From assembly GCF_026723865.1 (NCBI RefSeq), contig NZ_CP113529.1:5146001-5210000 (forward strand): DNA of 64,000 nucleotides, in the 5' to 3' direction. Made by a program: the position numbers and the translations under genes. The notes beneath the pieces are model-generated. The model was given only the letters and a program-made list of their open reading frames with translations, searched no databases and had not been told where the DNA came from. How positions within the stretch are numbered: the first letter of the stretch is position 1; each line of letters begins with the position of its first letter. The DNA comes from Mycobacterium sp. Aquia_216. Its GTDB lineage: Bacteria; Actinomycetota; Actinomycetes; Mycobacteriales; Mycobacteriaceae. Shown in pieces: positions 52,479-60,964 of this stretch.

Positions 52479-53333
52479 TCACCCGGTCAGGGCGCCCAGT
52501 CCGTAGACGCGCCGGGCATTGCCAGTAGTGCTGCGCGCCAATTCTTCTGCCGGACGATCGACGAGTTCAGCGATCGCTCGAACAGTATAAGGAAGGCAGT
52601 ACGGCTCGTTCGGCGCGCCACGGTAGGGATGCGGCGTCAAGAAGGGCGCGTCCGTTTCCACCAGCAGCTGGTCGGCGGGTATTAGCGGCACGGCTTCGCG
52701 CAGGGCGCGAGCATTGCGGAAGCTCACCGTCCCGGACAGGCTGACGAACCAGCCCGCGTCGACGCAGCGGCGGGCCATTGCGCTGTCGGACGAAAAGCAG
52801 TGGAAGATGACGACCTCGGGTGCGCCCTCGGCCGCCAGCACGTCGAGCACCGCGGCGTCGGCTTCCCGGTTATGAATCATCAGCGGTTTGCCGCACCGCT
52901 TGGCCAGGTCGATATGCCATGCGAAGGCCTCCCGCTGCACCTCGGGCGCGGCGCAGCCGTCCAGCCGACCGGGCCAGTAGAGATCCATGCCCGTCTCCCC
53001 GACGGCCACCACTCGGGGGTGGGCCACCAGCCGCTCGATCTCCGCCCGAGCCTCACCGTCGAGGGCGTCCGCGCGCGTCGGGTGCAACGCCACCGCGGCG
53101 TACACGCGCGGGTCCCAATCGGCGGCCCGGGTGACCCAGCGCGCCGAATCCAGATCGTCGGCGATCGTGACGACCGCGCCCACTCCGACCGCCGCGGCGC
53201 GCTCGACGATCGCCACCACCCCTTCGGCGTCGTGGGCGCCGCATGCGTCGAGGTGGGTGTGGGCGTCGATGAGGGGCGACAGCGGTTCCGGGGCGGGCGG
53301 GGCTTCTCGTTTACCAGGTCGGCTGGAGCTCAC
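52479..53333 (-). CDS. tatD: TatD-family metal-dependent DNase
   Basis: The 284-residue protein is a TIM-barrel hydrolase with DAHTHLDACG (the His-x-His metal pair), VGETGMDLYWPG, PLMIHNREAD, FHCFSSD and the TDAPFLTPHPYRG end motif. TatD proteins are 3'-5' exonucleases used in DNA repair and apoptosis-like degradation. A longer frame extends to 54161 but overlaps metS; GTG 53333 (or 53339) is the realistic start. It is 182 bases upstream of rpfB and divergent from metS by about 24 bases. M. tuberculosis TatD (Rv1008) is 264 residues. Confidence 0.94.
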   Translation of the reverse strand: MSSSRPGKREAPPAPEPLSPLIDAHTHLDACGAHDAEGVVAIVERAAAVGVGAVVTIADDLDSARWVTRAADWDPRVYAAVALHPTRADALDGEARAEIERLVAHPRVVAVGETGMDLYWPGRLDGCAAPEVQREAFAWHIDLAKRCGKPLMIHNREADAAVLDVLAAEGAPEVVIFHCFSSDSAMARRCVDAGWFVSLSGTVSFRNARALREAVPLIPADQLLVETDAPFLTPHPYRGAPNEPYCLPYTVRAIAELVDRPAEELARSTTGNARRVYGLGALTG

Positions 53334-53357
53334 GCGCACACAATAGGGTGAATCTCG

Positions 53358-54911
53358 ATGAGGCCCTATTACGTCACCACTGCGATCGCGTATCCAAACG
53401 GTGCGCCGCACGTCGGTCATGCGTACGAATACATCGCCACCGACGCGATCGCCCGATTCAAGCGGCTCGACGGTTTCGACGTGCGCTTCCTGACCGGTAC
53501 GGACGAGCACGGCCAGAAGGTCGCCGAGACCGCGGCGGCCGCGGGGGTGCCGACCGCCGAGCTGGCCCGACGCAATTCCGATGTGTTCCAGCGCATGCAG
53601 GAAGCGCTGAACATCTCGTTCGATCGCTTTATCCGCACCACCGACCCCGACCACCACGAGGCGTCCAAGGAGATCTGGCGGCGCATGGAGGCGGCCGGAG
53701 ATATCTATCTGGCCACCTACTCCGGCTGGTACTCGGTGCGCGACGAGCGGTACTTCAGCGACTCGGAAACCGAGGTGCTCGACGGCACCCGCATTGCCAC
53801 CGAAACCGGTGCGCCGGTGACCTGGAGCGAAAAGGAGCAGACGTACTTCTTCCGGCTCTCGGCGTACGCCGACAAGCTGCTGGCTCACTACGACGCCAAC
53901 CCCGACTTCATCGGGCCCGAGGTACGCCGCAACGAGGTGGTCAGCTTCGTCTCCGGTGGACTGACCGATTTCTCGATTTCGCGAACCACGTTCGACTGGG
54001 GCGTTGGGGTGCCGGGTCATCCCGACCACGTCATGTACGTGTGGGTCGACGCGCTGACCAACTACCTCACCGGCGCCGGGTTCCCCGATACGGACTCGGA
54101 GTTGTTCCGCTACTGGCCCGCCGATCTGCACATGATCGGCAAGGACATCATCAGGTTCCACGCGGTCTACTGGCCGGCGTTTTTGATGTCAGCCGGGATC
54201 GAGCTGCCGCGAAGGGTTTTCGCACACGGCTTCTTGCACAACCGCGGCGAGAAGATGAGTAAGTCGGTGGGCAACACCATCGATCCGGTGGCACTGGCGG
54301 ACGCGTTCGGCGTGGACCAGCTGCGCTATTTCCTGCTGCGCGAGGTGCCCTTCGGCCAGGACGGCAGCTACAGCGAAGAGGCCATCATCAACCGGATCAA
54401 CACCGATCTGGCCAACGAGTTGGGGAATCTGGCGCAACGGTCGTTGTCGATGATCGCCAAGAACCTCGACGGGGTGATGCCCCAACCCGGTGAGTTCACC
54501 GCCGCCGACTCCGAGCTGCTCAAGACCGCCGACGCCTTGCTGGAGCGGGTGCGCACCAGCTTCGACCAGCAGGCGATGCACCTGGCGCTGGAAGCGATCT
54601 GGCTGATGCTGGGCGAGGCCAACAAGTACTTTTCGGCCCAGCAGCCGTGGGTGTTGCGCAAGAGCGGATCCGAGGCGGACCAGGTGCGGTTCCGCACCGT
54701 GCTGTACACGACCTGCGAGGCGGTCCGCATCGCGGCGCTGCTGGTTGCGCCGGTCATGCCGGAGTCGGCCGGCAAGCTCCTGGACCTGCTCGGACAGCCC
54801 GACGACCAACGAACGTTTACCGCGATCGCTGCGCGGCTAATCCCTGGCTCGGTGCTGCCGCCGCCCACGGGCGTGTTCCCCCGATACCAGCCGACTACCG
54901 AAGTCGAGTGA
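53358..54911 (+). CDS. metS: Methionyl-tRNA synthetase
   Basis: The 517-residue class Ia enzyme charges tRNA-Met. The HIGH-type motif is HVGHAYEY in GAPHVGHAY near residue 17, the KMSKS loop is [11 protein letters not shown], and the anticodon-binding helical domain follows ([21 protein letters not shown]). The zinc knuckle of longer MetRS forms is absent, as in M. tuberculosis MetS (519 aa). The start ATG is 24 bases from the divergent tatD. No beta-barrel EMAPII extension is present. Confidence 0.97.
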   Translation: MRPYYVTTAIAYPNGAPHVGHAYEYIATDAIARFKRLDGFDVRFLTGTDEHGQKVAETAAAAGVPTAELARRNSDVFQRMQEALNISFDRFIRTTDPDHHEASKEIWRRMEAAGDIYLATYSGWYSVRDERYFSDSETEVLDGTRIATETGAPVTWSEKEQTYFFRLSAYADKLLAHYDANPDFIGPEVRRNEVVSFVSGGLTDFSISRTTFDWGVGVPGHPDHVMYVWVDALTNYLTGAGFPDTDSELFRYWPADLHMIGKDIIRFHAVYWPAFLMSAGIELPRRVFAHGFLHNRGEKMSKSVGNTIDPVALADAFGVDQLRYFLLREVPFGQDGSYSEEAIINRINTDLANELGNLAQRSLSMIAKNLDGVMPQPGEFTAADSELLKTADALLERVRTSFDQQAMHLALEAIWLMLGEANKYFSAQQPWVLRKSGSEADQVRFRTVLYTTCEAVRIAALLVAPVMPESAGKLLDLLGQPDDQRTFTAIAARLIPGSVLPPPTGVFPRYQPTTEVE

Positions 54912-54974
54912 GCGGAAACCAAGAGAAGTGACACCAAACGGCCGTCAGCGCGTGCGTTAGGAAATAGGGCCAAC

Positions 54975-55409
54975 ATGACCTCTGGCATAGACCATAATCG
55001 GCCTGTGGAACGACGACAGAATCGGCACCAGAACAACCAATCGCCGATGACCACGTTGAAGCAGCTGCCTGCTTTGGTGGTCCTGGAACGGATTCCGGTT
55101 CCGGTGCTGGCGGTCGGCGATGACGGCACGATCTTGTTCACCAACACCGCATTTGCGGAAATGGTGGGCTACGAGCCGGACGAAGTCTTGGCGCTGCGAT
55201 TCCGTGAGATTTTCTACCAAGCTCCCGACTCGGAATCCCTGCTGCCGGTCGTTCATGCCCTGGCGAACATGGTCGTCGAATTGGCGCACAAGGACGGCTC
55301 GGTCGTGCGCGCGCTGATGAGCAGGTCGGTAGGAATGCGGGCCGACGACCAATTCGCCCTCGCGACGTTTCAGGACCTCACCGAACAGTTGTGGGACGAA
55401 GAGCACTAG
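54975..55409 (+). CDS. Small PAS-domain protein
   Basis: The 144-residue protein is a single PAS sensor domain with a short N-terminal tail. The fold starts at VLERIPVPVLAVGDDGTILFTNTAFAEMVGYEPDEVLALRF and ends with FQDLTEQLWDEEH. There is no kinase, cyclase or HTH output, so it may act by protein contact or bind a ligand or heme. ATG 54975 was used; ATG 55047 (120 residues) has equal claim and better spacing to the domain. It is convergent with the first TetR gene, 27 bases away. Function unknown. Confidence 0.8.
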   Translation: MTSGIDHNRPVERRQNRHQNNQSPMTTLKQLPALVVLERIPVPVLAVGDDGTILFTNTAFAEMVGYEPDEVLALRFREIFYQAPDSESLLPVVHALANMVVELAHKDGSVVRALMSRSVGMRADDQFALATFQDLTEQLWDEEH

Positions 55410-55436
55410 CCTGCCCGGTTTGCGGCGCTCGCGAAG

Positions 55437-56138
55437 CTAGCGCGATTCCGGTTGCGCCGGCGTCGGCGCGGTCGCCCGGGCATGACGCATCGCCTCGCGA
55501 CTGAGGAATTGCTTGAAGTAAGCCTGCGACGGTTCCGCGACGATCCCGGGGAGAAGAAGTCCCCATATTCGCGTCAGGCGCTCGATGCCGTCTGCGCCGG
55601 CGCCCCCGGTGTTGTCGTGCCCGGATATCGTGTTGGACAGCAAGCGCATCCCGAGAATGGCCCCGACGATCGACTCGCCGATCACTTCCGGATCGACGTC
55701 GCTGCGCAGGTCTCCTTCGGTGATTGCCCGTTGGGCCTCGGCAGCCACCAATGCGACGAGGTCCGTGCAGAACCGCCCGGCAGCCGTGTTGTAGCGACCC
55801 AGCGTAGAGATCAAATGCTCAGTGGCGCTGGCGATTTCGTCGGAACTCAGCACTTTGACGATCGTGAAGGTGCCGTGTAGCAGGTTTTCCAGCCCCGGCG
55901 ATGACGACCCGCACACATTCCGGAAGGCGGTGAGGAGCTTGTCGGAGCCTTCCTCAATGATGGCCGACGCCAACGCTTCTTTCGAATCGAAGTGATGGTA
56001 GAGGGCACCCTTGGTCATCCCCGTCCGCTCGATGATTGCGCTCCACCCAGCGGCCGCATACCCCACGTCGCCGAACACCTCGATCGCGGCGGTGAGGATC
56101 TTCCGCCGAGTCGCTTCAGACCGAACCTGGCGCGCCAT
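55437..56138 (-). CDS. TetR regulator resembling gamma-butyrolactone receptors (copy 1)
   Basis: The 233-residue regulator begins MARQVRSEATRRKILTAA, with helix-turn-helix YAAAGWSAIIERTGMTKGALYHHFDSKEAL. This N-terminus and the all-helical C-terminal domain resemble ScbR/ArpA-type gamma-butyrolactone receptors of Streptomyces more than typical mycobacterial TetRs. The ligand is unknown in mycobacteria. It is the downstream of two tandem related genes and may respond to the same signal. It could regulate the PPE and glycan genes that follow at 57276-64000. Confidence 0.85.
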   Translation of the reverse strand: MARQVRSEATRRKILTAAIEVFGDVGYAAAGWSAIIERTGMTKGALYHHFDSKEALASAIIEEGSDKLLTAFRNVCGSSSPGLENLLHGTFTIVKVLSSDEIASATEHLISTLGRYNTAAGRFCTDLVALVAAEAQRAITEGDLRSDVDPEVIGESIVGAILGMRLLSNTISGHDNTGGAGADGIERLTRIWGLLLPGIVAEPSQAYFKQFLSREAMRHARATAPTPAQPESR

Positions 56139-56255
56139 TGCCGCTATGCCTCCGGACTATCTTCGGTGCGCAGATTCTGTTGATCTCGTCTCCCATTGTC
56201 TCGCAAGCAGATTAACAGCCGTTGCCGCTACGCCGATCCGTAGCCCGCGTCGTTG

Positions 56256-56936
56256 TTACTGCGGCGACTTCGTGCCGCCAGAGGTGGAGTTGATCGCGAG
56301 CGTCGCCCGCCGCTTGAGAAATTGGCCGAAGTAATCGAACCGGTCCGGTTGCAGGATCCCGGTCAGAATGAAGGTCCAGCACTTCTCTACGTCGAGCAGG
56401 AACCGTTGGGGTTCATCCAGAGTGCTGGTTTGCCGCAGTCCCATATGCAGGGACACCAGTAAGCGTCCGACAGTCACCGGATCGCACCGTTGGTCGATGT
56501 CACCTTCGGCGATGGCTTTCTCAACCACGTCGGCCAAGGATCTGACCCAGTTGCCGAACAGCTTTTCCTGCAGCCCCTGGGTCCGACCCACCGACTCGAT
56601 GAGGTTGAGCCCCGCCCGCACGGCATCGGTCTGGAGGTCCCCCACGGCGATCAGATACGAGAAGTCGATCAAGGTCTCGAGGCCCGAAAGTCCCCGCTTC
56701 ATCAAGTCCCGCACTGCGCTCTCGCCCGCGGCGGTCTGCTTGTCGATGATCGCCACCGCCAGCGCGTGCTTCGACTTGAAATGGAAATACATCGCGCCCT
56801 TGGTCAGCTCGGCCTCGGCGAGGATGTCGTCGAGACCCACTTCGTGATAAGCCCGGCGCGCGAACTGATGCGAGGCGGCTCGCAAAATCTGTCGCCGCGT
56901 CGCGTCCGCGCGGCCATCGTGGGATTGGGAACTCAT
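56256..56936 (-). CDS. TetR regulator resembling gamma-butyrolactone receptors (copy 2)
   Basis: The protein is 226 residues from ATG 56936 (a frame reaching 56981 exists). The HTH reads ARRAYHEVGLDDILAEAELTKGAMYFHFKSKHALA, with the TKGAxYxHFxSK pattern shared with copy 1 and with Streptomyces butyrolactone receptors. The C-terminal domain includes VRAGLNLIESVGRTQG. The two copies differ substantially outside the HTH, so they are not a recent duplication. It is divergent from the PE remnant and PPE gene with 339 bases between them. Ligand unknown. Confidence 0.84.
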   Translation of the reverse strand: MSSQSHDGRADATRRQILRAASHQFARRAYHEVGLDDILAEAELTKGAMYFHFKSKHALAVAIIDKQTAAGESAVRDLMKRGLSGLETLIDFSYLIAVGDLQTDAVRAGLNLIESVGRTQGLQEKLFGNWVRSLADVVEKAIAEGDIDQRCDPVTVGRLLVSLHMGLRQTSTLDEPQRFLLDVEKCWTFILTGILQPDRFDYFGQFLKRRATLAINSTSGGTKSPQ

Positions 56937-57275
56937 CGGATCGGATAACTCATCCTTGCGATGCCGTGCATCGCCGATCACCGTTGGCTAGGCCGGGGTC
57001 CGGGGCGAGGTCGATCGCCTCCGCGATATTGAAGCCGTCTTTCAGCAGGGCAGGCACCTCGCTTCGTCAGCGGTCCAGAGCGAACACGCGCCAGTGTCTC
57101 AAGCGACGTTTGGGCACTACTGAGGTTAGCAGCCGCCGAAGAGGCCTTCCCTGGGTCCGCGAGCCGTAACTCTTCAATACTTCTAGTAAGGCTCGCGGAG
57201 TAGATAAGGACTAATAGTATGTTTCGTGCGTTATTGTAAGTCGGTCAGTTTGGTCGTCCGATAAGGGAGAAGTAC
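56937..57275. promoter_or_regulatory. Divergent control region between TetR copy 2 and the PPE genes
   Basis: The region holds a perfect 10-bp inverted repeat, TCCGCGAGCC (57156-57165) and GGCTCGCGGA (57190-57199), around a 24-base AT-rich spacer. Downstream, 57209-57242 is an imperfect palindrome (GACTAATAGTA ... TTATTGTAAGTC) in AT-rich DNA. These are candidates for TetR operators. The PE-remnant start has AAGGGAG at 57263-57269. No coding gene is seen here. Confidence 0.5.
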
Positions 57276-57434
57276 ATGTCGCTGGTCACCACGCAGCCCG
57301 GTGGCCTGGCCGCGCCGGGCTGCAGACCATCGGAAACCGACTCCGCGATGAACCGCGGACGTCCGACTGCGGCAACTGCTGCCGGCGGAACCACCCCCAG
57401 CCAAGCCGCCGCCCACGCGGTCGCGGCCAACTGA
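57276..57434 (+). pseudogene. Truncated, frameshifted PE gene remnant
   Basis: ATG 57276 opens a 52-codon frame starting MSLVTTQPGGLAA, the hallmark of a PE N-terminus, then diverges. In the +1 frame the same bases read AGLQTIGN, the next part of a normal PE domain, so an indel has broken the gene. In the original frame SAMNRGRPTAATAAGGTTP recalls a degraded PE segment. It keeps a good ribosome-binding site and lies 14 bases before the PPE start, the position expected for the PE partner. An intact short protein is possible but unlikely. Confidence 0.75.
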
Positions 57435-57448
57435 CGCGCGGGTTCGAA

Positions 57449-58642
57449 GTGTTGGATTTTGGCGCGTTACCACCGGAGATCAACTCCACCAGGATGTATG
57501 CCGGTCCCGGCCCGCTATCCCTGTCAGCGGCCGCGGTGGCCTGGGACAATCTGGCCGCCGACCTGCATTTCGTGGCGAGCTCTTACCGAACAGTGATCGC
57601 GGGATTGACCACCGGACGTTGGCTGGGACCTTCCTCGCTAGCCATGGCGTCTGCGTTCGGACCGTACGTGGCGTGGACCACGGGGGCGGCCGCGCGGGCC
57701 GCCGAGGCCGCGGGCCAAGCCCGACTAGGCGTGGAAGCCTATGAAGCCGCCTTCGCGATGACCGTCCCACCCCCGGCCGTCTTCGGCAACCGGGCCCAAC
57801 TCGCCTCGCTGACCGCCACCAACTTCTTCGGCCAGAATTCGCCGGCAATCGCGATCAACGAGGCCCAATACGGCGAGATGTGGGCGCAGGACGCTGCGGC
57901 GATGTACCAGTACGCGGCGAATTCGGCGCTTGCGACCGACGTGACGCCGTTCACCCCGGCGCCGGACGTGACCGATGAGGGCGGGGCGTCCTCGCAGGAG
58001 ATCGCGGTTGCCAAGGCCACCGGCCTCTCAGGCGGGCAGCAAGCGGCGCTGCAGAGTCTGGTAGCGACGGTTTCGCCGACATTGAACGCGATGTCGACGC
58101 CGACCGGCCTCGTGTCGTCAAGTGTGGTCGGAGACACGGCCTCGGGATTGTCGGGATTGTTCAACTCGGACACCATTTCCGCTCTTAGCAACATCTCGGC
58201 CATCTGGATCATGGCGCTGCCCACCCCGCTGTACGCGATGTCCAGCCTCTTTGGAATCGCCCAGAGTGCGCAATCCATGGGCATGGCCACGGGCGCCGTC
58301 GGCACCGACCTCGGAGCGGCGGGAGCGGCAGGTGCGGCGGGAGCGGTCGAGGCCGGCGCCGCCGGCCTCGGAAACGCCGGCGTGCTGGGCAGCATGGGCT
58401 CGGCTACCTCCTTGGGCCCGATGTCGGTGCCGCAGGGCTGGACCAGCGTGATTCCGCCGTCCCCGCTAGGCGGTGTTCCTTCGACACTGCCCGGCGCTGC
58501 AGGCGCTGCGGGCGCACCACCAAGCATGTTGGGCGGAGTGCCATTACGGGCGCCGGGGTCCGGGTCGGGGCCCACCCCTGGGCCGCGATATGGCCTGGTG
58601 CCCACCGTCATGGCCCAGCCGCCGTCCGCCGGATACGGATAA
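57449..58642 (+). CDS. PPE family protein (PPE-SVP type)
   Basis: The 397-residue protein starts with GTG (LDFGALPPEINSTRMYAGPG, the PPE signature) and has a helical N-terminal domain of about 180 residues. The usual WxG is WLG (GRWLGPS). The C-terminal part has MSVPQGWTS, an SVP-type motif, Ala/Gly-rich low complexity, and the tail PGPRYGLVPTVM. Its normal partner PE is broken upstream, so secretion may depend on a PE from elsewhere, for example PE8. It is transcribed toward the epimerase and glycan genes 87 bases downstream. Confidence 0.92.
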   Translation: MLDFGALPPEINSTRMYAGPGPLSLSAAAVAWDNLAADLHFVASSYRTVIAGLTTGRWLGPSSLAMASAFGPYVAWTTGAAARAAEAAGQARLGVEAYEAAFAMTVPPPAVFGNRAQLASLTATNFFGQNSPAIAINEAQYGEMWAQDAAAMYQYAANSALATDVTPFTPAPDVTDEGGASSQEIAVAKATGLSGGQQAALQSLVATVSPTLNAMSTPTGLVSSSVVGDTASGLSGLFNSDTISALSNISAIWIMALPTPLYAMSSLFGIAQSAQSMGMATGAVGTDLGAAGAAGAAGAVEAGAAGLGNAGVLGSMGSATSLGPMSVPQGWTSVIPPSPLGGVPSTLPGAAGAAGAPPSMLGGVPLRAPGSGSGPTPGPRYGLVPTVMAQPPSAGYG

Positions 58643-58729
58643 CCACTCCCGATGTGCGGCGGCTACGGCATGCGCGGCAACGACGACCTACCCAACCCCT
58701 ATGAGCTTCTGTTCCGAAAGGAGAGGCAA

Positions 58730-59452
58730 GTGAAATACACGCCGACGAGCATCGCGGGGGTCACGATCGTCGACATCGAACCCACCTGCGATCACCGCGG
58801 CTTCGTCTCACAGTCCTTCTCCGCTCCGGAATTCGCCGAAATCGGGCTGATCGCCGATGTCGTGCAGACGCAAATCTCCTTCAACTACACCCGGGGCACG
58901 GTGCGAGGCTTGCATCGTCAGGCGCCGCCGCACGCCGAGGCGAAGCTGATTCGCTGCACTCGCGGTGCGATCGCCGACGTCGTGGTGGACGTTCGTCCCG
59001 AGTCGCCGACCTACGGCAAACACGTCATGGTCGAGCTGAGCGCCGATAACCACCGGGCGCTGTTCGTGCCGCCCTACGTCGCCCACGGCTTCCAGACCTT
59101 GAGAGACAAGACCGAAGTCAGCTGCCAGGTCAGCGGTTCGGTCAAGCCTGCCGGCGAAGAGGGGTTCCGGTTCAACGAGCCGGAATTCGGAATCGACTGG
59201 CCGCTGCCGGTAACGGTCATCTCCGAAGAGGACGCCACCTGGCCGAAGTTGGAGAGCGTCGACGGCGACGTCATCGTGATGGTGGACGTCGATCGACTGC
59301 TGGCCGAACGGCCAACCTATGACGCCTCCGCTGTCCCGGCACGCATCGCACCGCCGCGCCGGCCAGTCCATCTCAGCGAATGCGCCACGCCGTCCGGCGC
59401 GCGGTTCAGCCCCGACGCGCTGTCGCATCGCCACGAGAGCGGGTCAGCATAA
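58730..59452 (+). CDS. RmlC-like dTDP-sugar 3,5-epimerase
   Basis: The 240-residue cupin matches the dTDP-4-dehydrorhamnose 3,5-epimerase family: GFVSQSFSAPEFAEIG, VQTQISFNYTRGTVRGLHRQ with the catalytic His, KLIRCTRGAIADVVVDVRPESPTYG, and LFVPPYVAHGFQTL. It makes deoxysugar precursors such as dTDP-L-rhamnose or a related sugar. About 45 C-terminal residues beyond the cupin (PVHLSECATPSGARF) are extra. Mycobacterial rmlC for cell-wall rhamnose lies elsewhere, so this is a second, pathway-specific copy. GTG 58730 follows AAAGGAGAGG; the frame from 58652 was rejected. Confidence 0.88.
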   Translation: MKYTPTSIAGVTIVDIEPTCDHRGFVSQSFSAPEFAEIGLIADVVQTQISFNYTRGTVRGLHRQAPPHAEAKLIRCTRGAIADVVVDVRPESPTYGKHVMVELSADNHRALFVPPYVAHGFQTLRDKTEVSCQVSGSVKPAGEEGFRFNEPEFGIDWPLPVTVISEEDATWPKLESVDGDVIVMVDVDRLLAERPTYDASAVPARIAPPRRPVHLSECATPSGARFSPDALSHRHESGSA

Positions 59453-60954
59453 CCGCCTTGCTACACACCCGGACTCGCAGCGCGCCAGCAGCCGCGCTTC
59501 CCGTGCCAACGACCGGCAGCCGCAACCTCCGTCGCTGGCAGAGGAAGTATGCCAACCGCGTGCGCATCACCGACGCGGCGATCGTGGCCGGGTCGGTGAT
59601 GCTTGCGCAGTTTGCCCGGTTCGGCGATTCACCCTCCGCCTCCGGATACGCCGGCGGGGTCATGTCGATGTTCTCGGTGCTCTTCGCGGCGCTGTGGCTG
59701 TCGTCGCTCGAAATTTTTCAAACACGGTCAACCCGCGTCATCGGAGCCGGAATCGACGAGTACCGGCGCATCGCTCACGCGTCGTTCCAGACTTTCGGGA
59801 TCATCGCGATCATCACGCTGCTCGCCAAGATCGAGCTGGCGCGTGGGTACCTGGCGGTCGCGCTTCCCGTCGGCACCCTGGGATTGCTGGTGAGCCGCAA
59901 CCGGTGGCGCCGGTATGTCGGCCGCAAGCGCGCCGACGGCGAATACCTGACGAAGGTATTGGCGATCGGGGACCGGTCCGGTGTGCAGCATCTGGCGCTC
60001 GAACTGGAGCGCAACCCGAGAAACGGCTATGTCGTGGTCGGCGTGTGCATTCCCGGGTACGGAGCACCACGCGGCGAGACGCTCGAGGTTCATGGCCACG
60101 CGATCCCGGTTCTCGGCGACGACAGCTATGCGGCGCGCGCGGTCGAGGGTTGCGGGGCGGACACCGTGGCGGTGGCCCGCACGGAGCGCTTGGGCGTGCA
60201 GCGCATCCGAGAGCTGATGTGGCAGTTGGAAACCACGGACATCGACCTTGTGGTGTCACCCGGGGTAATGGACGTCGCCAACGCGCGGTTGACCCTTCGC
60301 CCTTACGCGGGCTTCCCGCTGCTGCACGTGGAAAAGCCCCAATACGAAGAGACCAACCGCTTTCAGAAACGGGCCTTCGACTTCTGTTTCGCACTGGCCG
60401 CCGTCGTCGCGACGACGCCGGTCATGATCGCCTGCGCCGTCGCAATCAAGCTGACGAGCAAGGGACCGGTCTTTTACCGGGCCGAACGCATCGGCCTCGA
60501 GGGCAAGCCGTTCACGATGCTCAAATTCCGCACCATGGTGGATGGCGCCGAAGCGCAAGTCGCACATCTGCTGGCGCACAACGAGACCGCCGGGGGCATG
60601 CTGTTCAAGATTCGCCGGGACCCACGCATCACACCGGTCGGGCGGGTGCTGCGCAAGCTCAGCATCGACGAGTTGCCGCAATTCATCAATGTGCTGAAGC
60701 AGGACATGAGCGTCGTCGGACCACGGCCGCCGCTGCGGCGCGAGGTGGAGATGTACGACGTTGAAGCCAAACGCCGGTTGCTGGTGAAGCCGGGCGTCAC
60801 CGGACTGTGGCAAGTCAGCGGCCGTTCAGACCTTTCCTGGGAAGATTCGGTCCGGTTGGATCTGTCCTATGTCGATAACTGGTCAATGGCAGGGGACCTG
60901 ATAATCGTCGCGAAGACGGTCAAGGCCGTCCTGGTAGGCGATGGGGCCTACTGA
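59380..60954 (+). CDS. Polyprenyl glycosylphosphotransferase (exopolysaccharide priming enzyme)
   Basis: The 524-residue enzyme starts glycan repeat-unit synthesis by moving a sugar-1-phosphate onto undecaprenyl/decaprenyl phosphate. About four N-terminal helices lie near residues 70-190, followed by a Rossmann-like region, then the catalytic C-terminal bacterial sugar transferase domain: RAFDFCFALAAVVATTPVM membrane hairpin, GPVFYRAERIGLEGKPFTMLKFRTM, LRKLSIDELPQFINVL, MSVVGPRPP and GLWQVSGRSD. ATG 59380 overlaps the epimerase by 73 bases; a TTG at 59458 is the alternative start. It is typical of WcaJ/WbaP enzymes. Confidence 0.9.
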   Translation: MRHAVRRAVQPRRAVASPRERVSITALLHTRTRSAPAAALPVPTTGSRNLRRWQRKYANRVRITDAAIVAGSVMLAQFARFGDSPSASGYAGGVMSMFSVLFAALWLSSLEIFQTRSTRVIGAGIDEYRRIAHASFQTFGIIAIITLLAKIELARGYLAVALPVGTLGLLVSRNRWRRYVGRKRADGEYLTKVLAIGDRSGVQHLALELERNPRNGYVVVGVCIPGYGAPRGETLEVHGHAIPVLGDDSYAARAVEGCGADTVAVARTERLGVQRIRELMWQLETTDIDLVVSPGVMDVANARLTLRPYAGFPLLHVEKPQYEETNRFQKRAFDFCFALAAVVATTPVMIACAVAIKLTSKGPVFYRAERIGLEGKPFTMLKFRTMVDGAEAQVAHLLAHNETAGGMLFKIRRDPRITPVGRVLRKLSIDELPQFINVLKQDMSVVGPRPPLRREVEMYDVEAKRRLLVKPGVTGLWQVSGRSDLSWEDSVRLDLSYVDNWSMAGDLIIVAKTVKAVLVGDGAY

Positions 60955-60964
60955 TGACACAGCG

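Noticed and set aside
53334..54161. Extension of the tatD frame upstream through metS
   Set aside because: The extra 276 residues overlap the conserved metS gene in antisense and contain no TatD sequence.
57231..57473. Minus-strand ORF over the PE remnant
   Set aside because: It is antisense to the PE-like frame and the PPE start and has no recognisable features.
59319..60764. 481-codon frame over the polyprenyl glycosylphosphotransferase
   Set aside because: It is a same-strand shifted frame, Arg-rich, while the true frame holds full sugar-transferase motifs.
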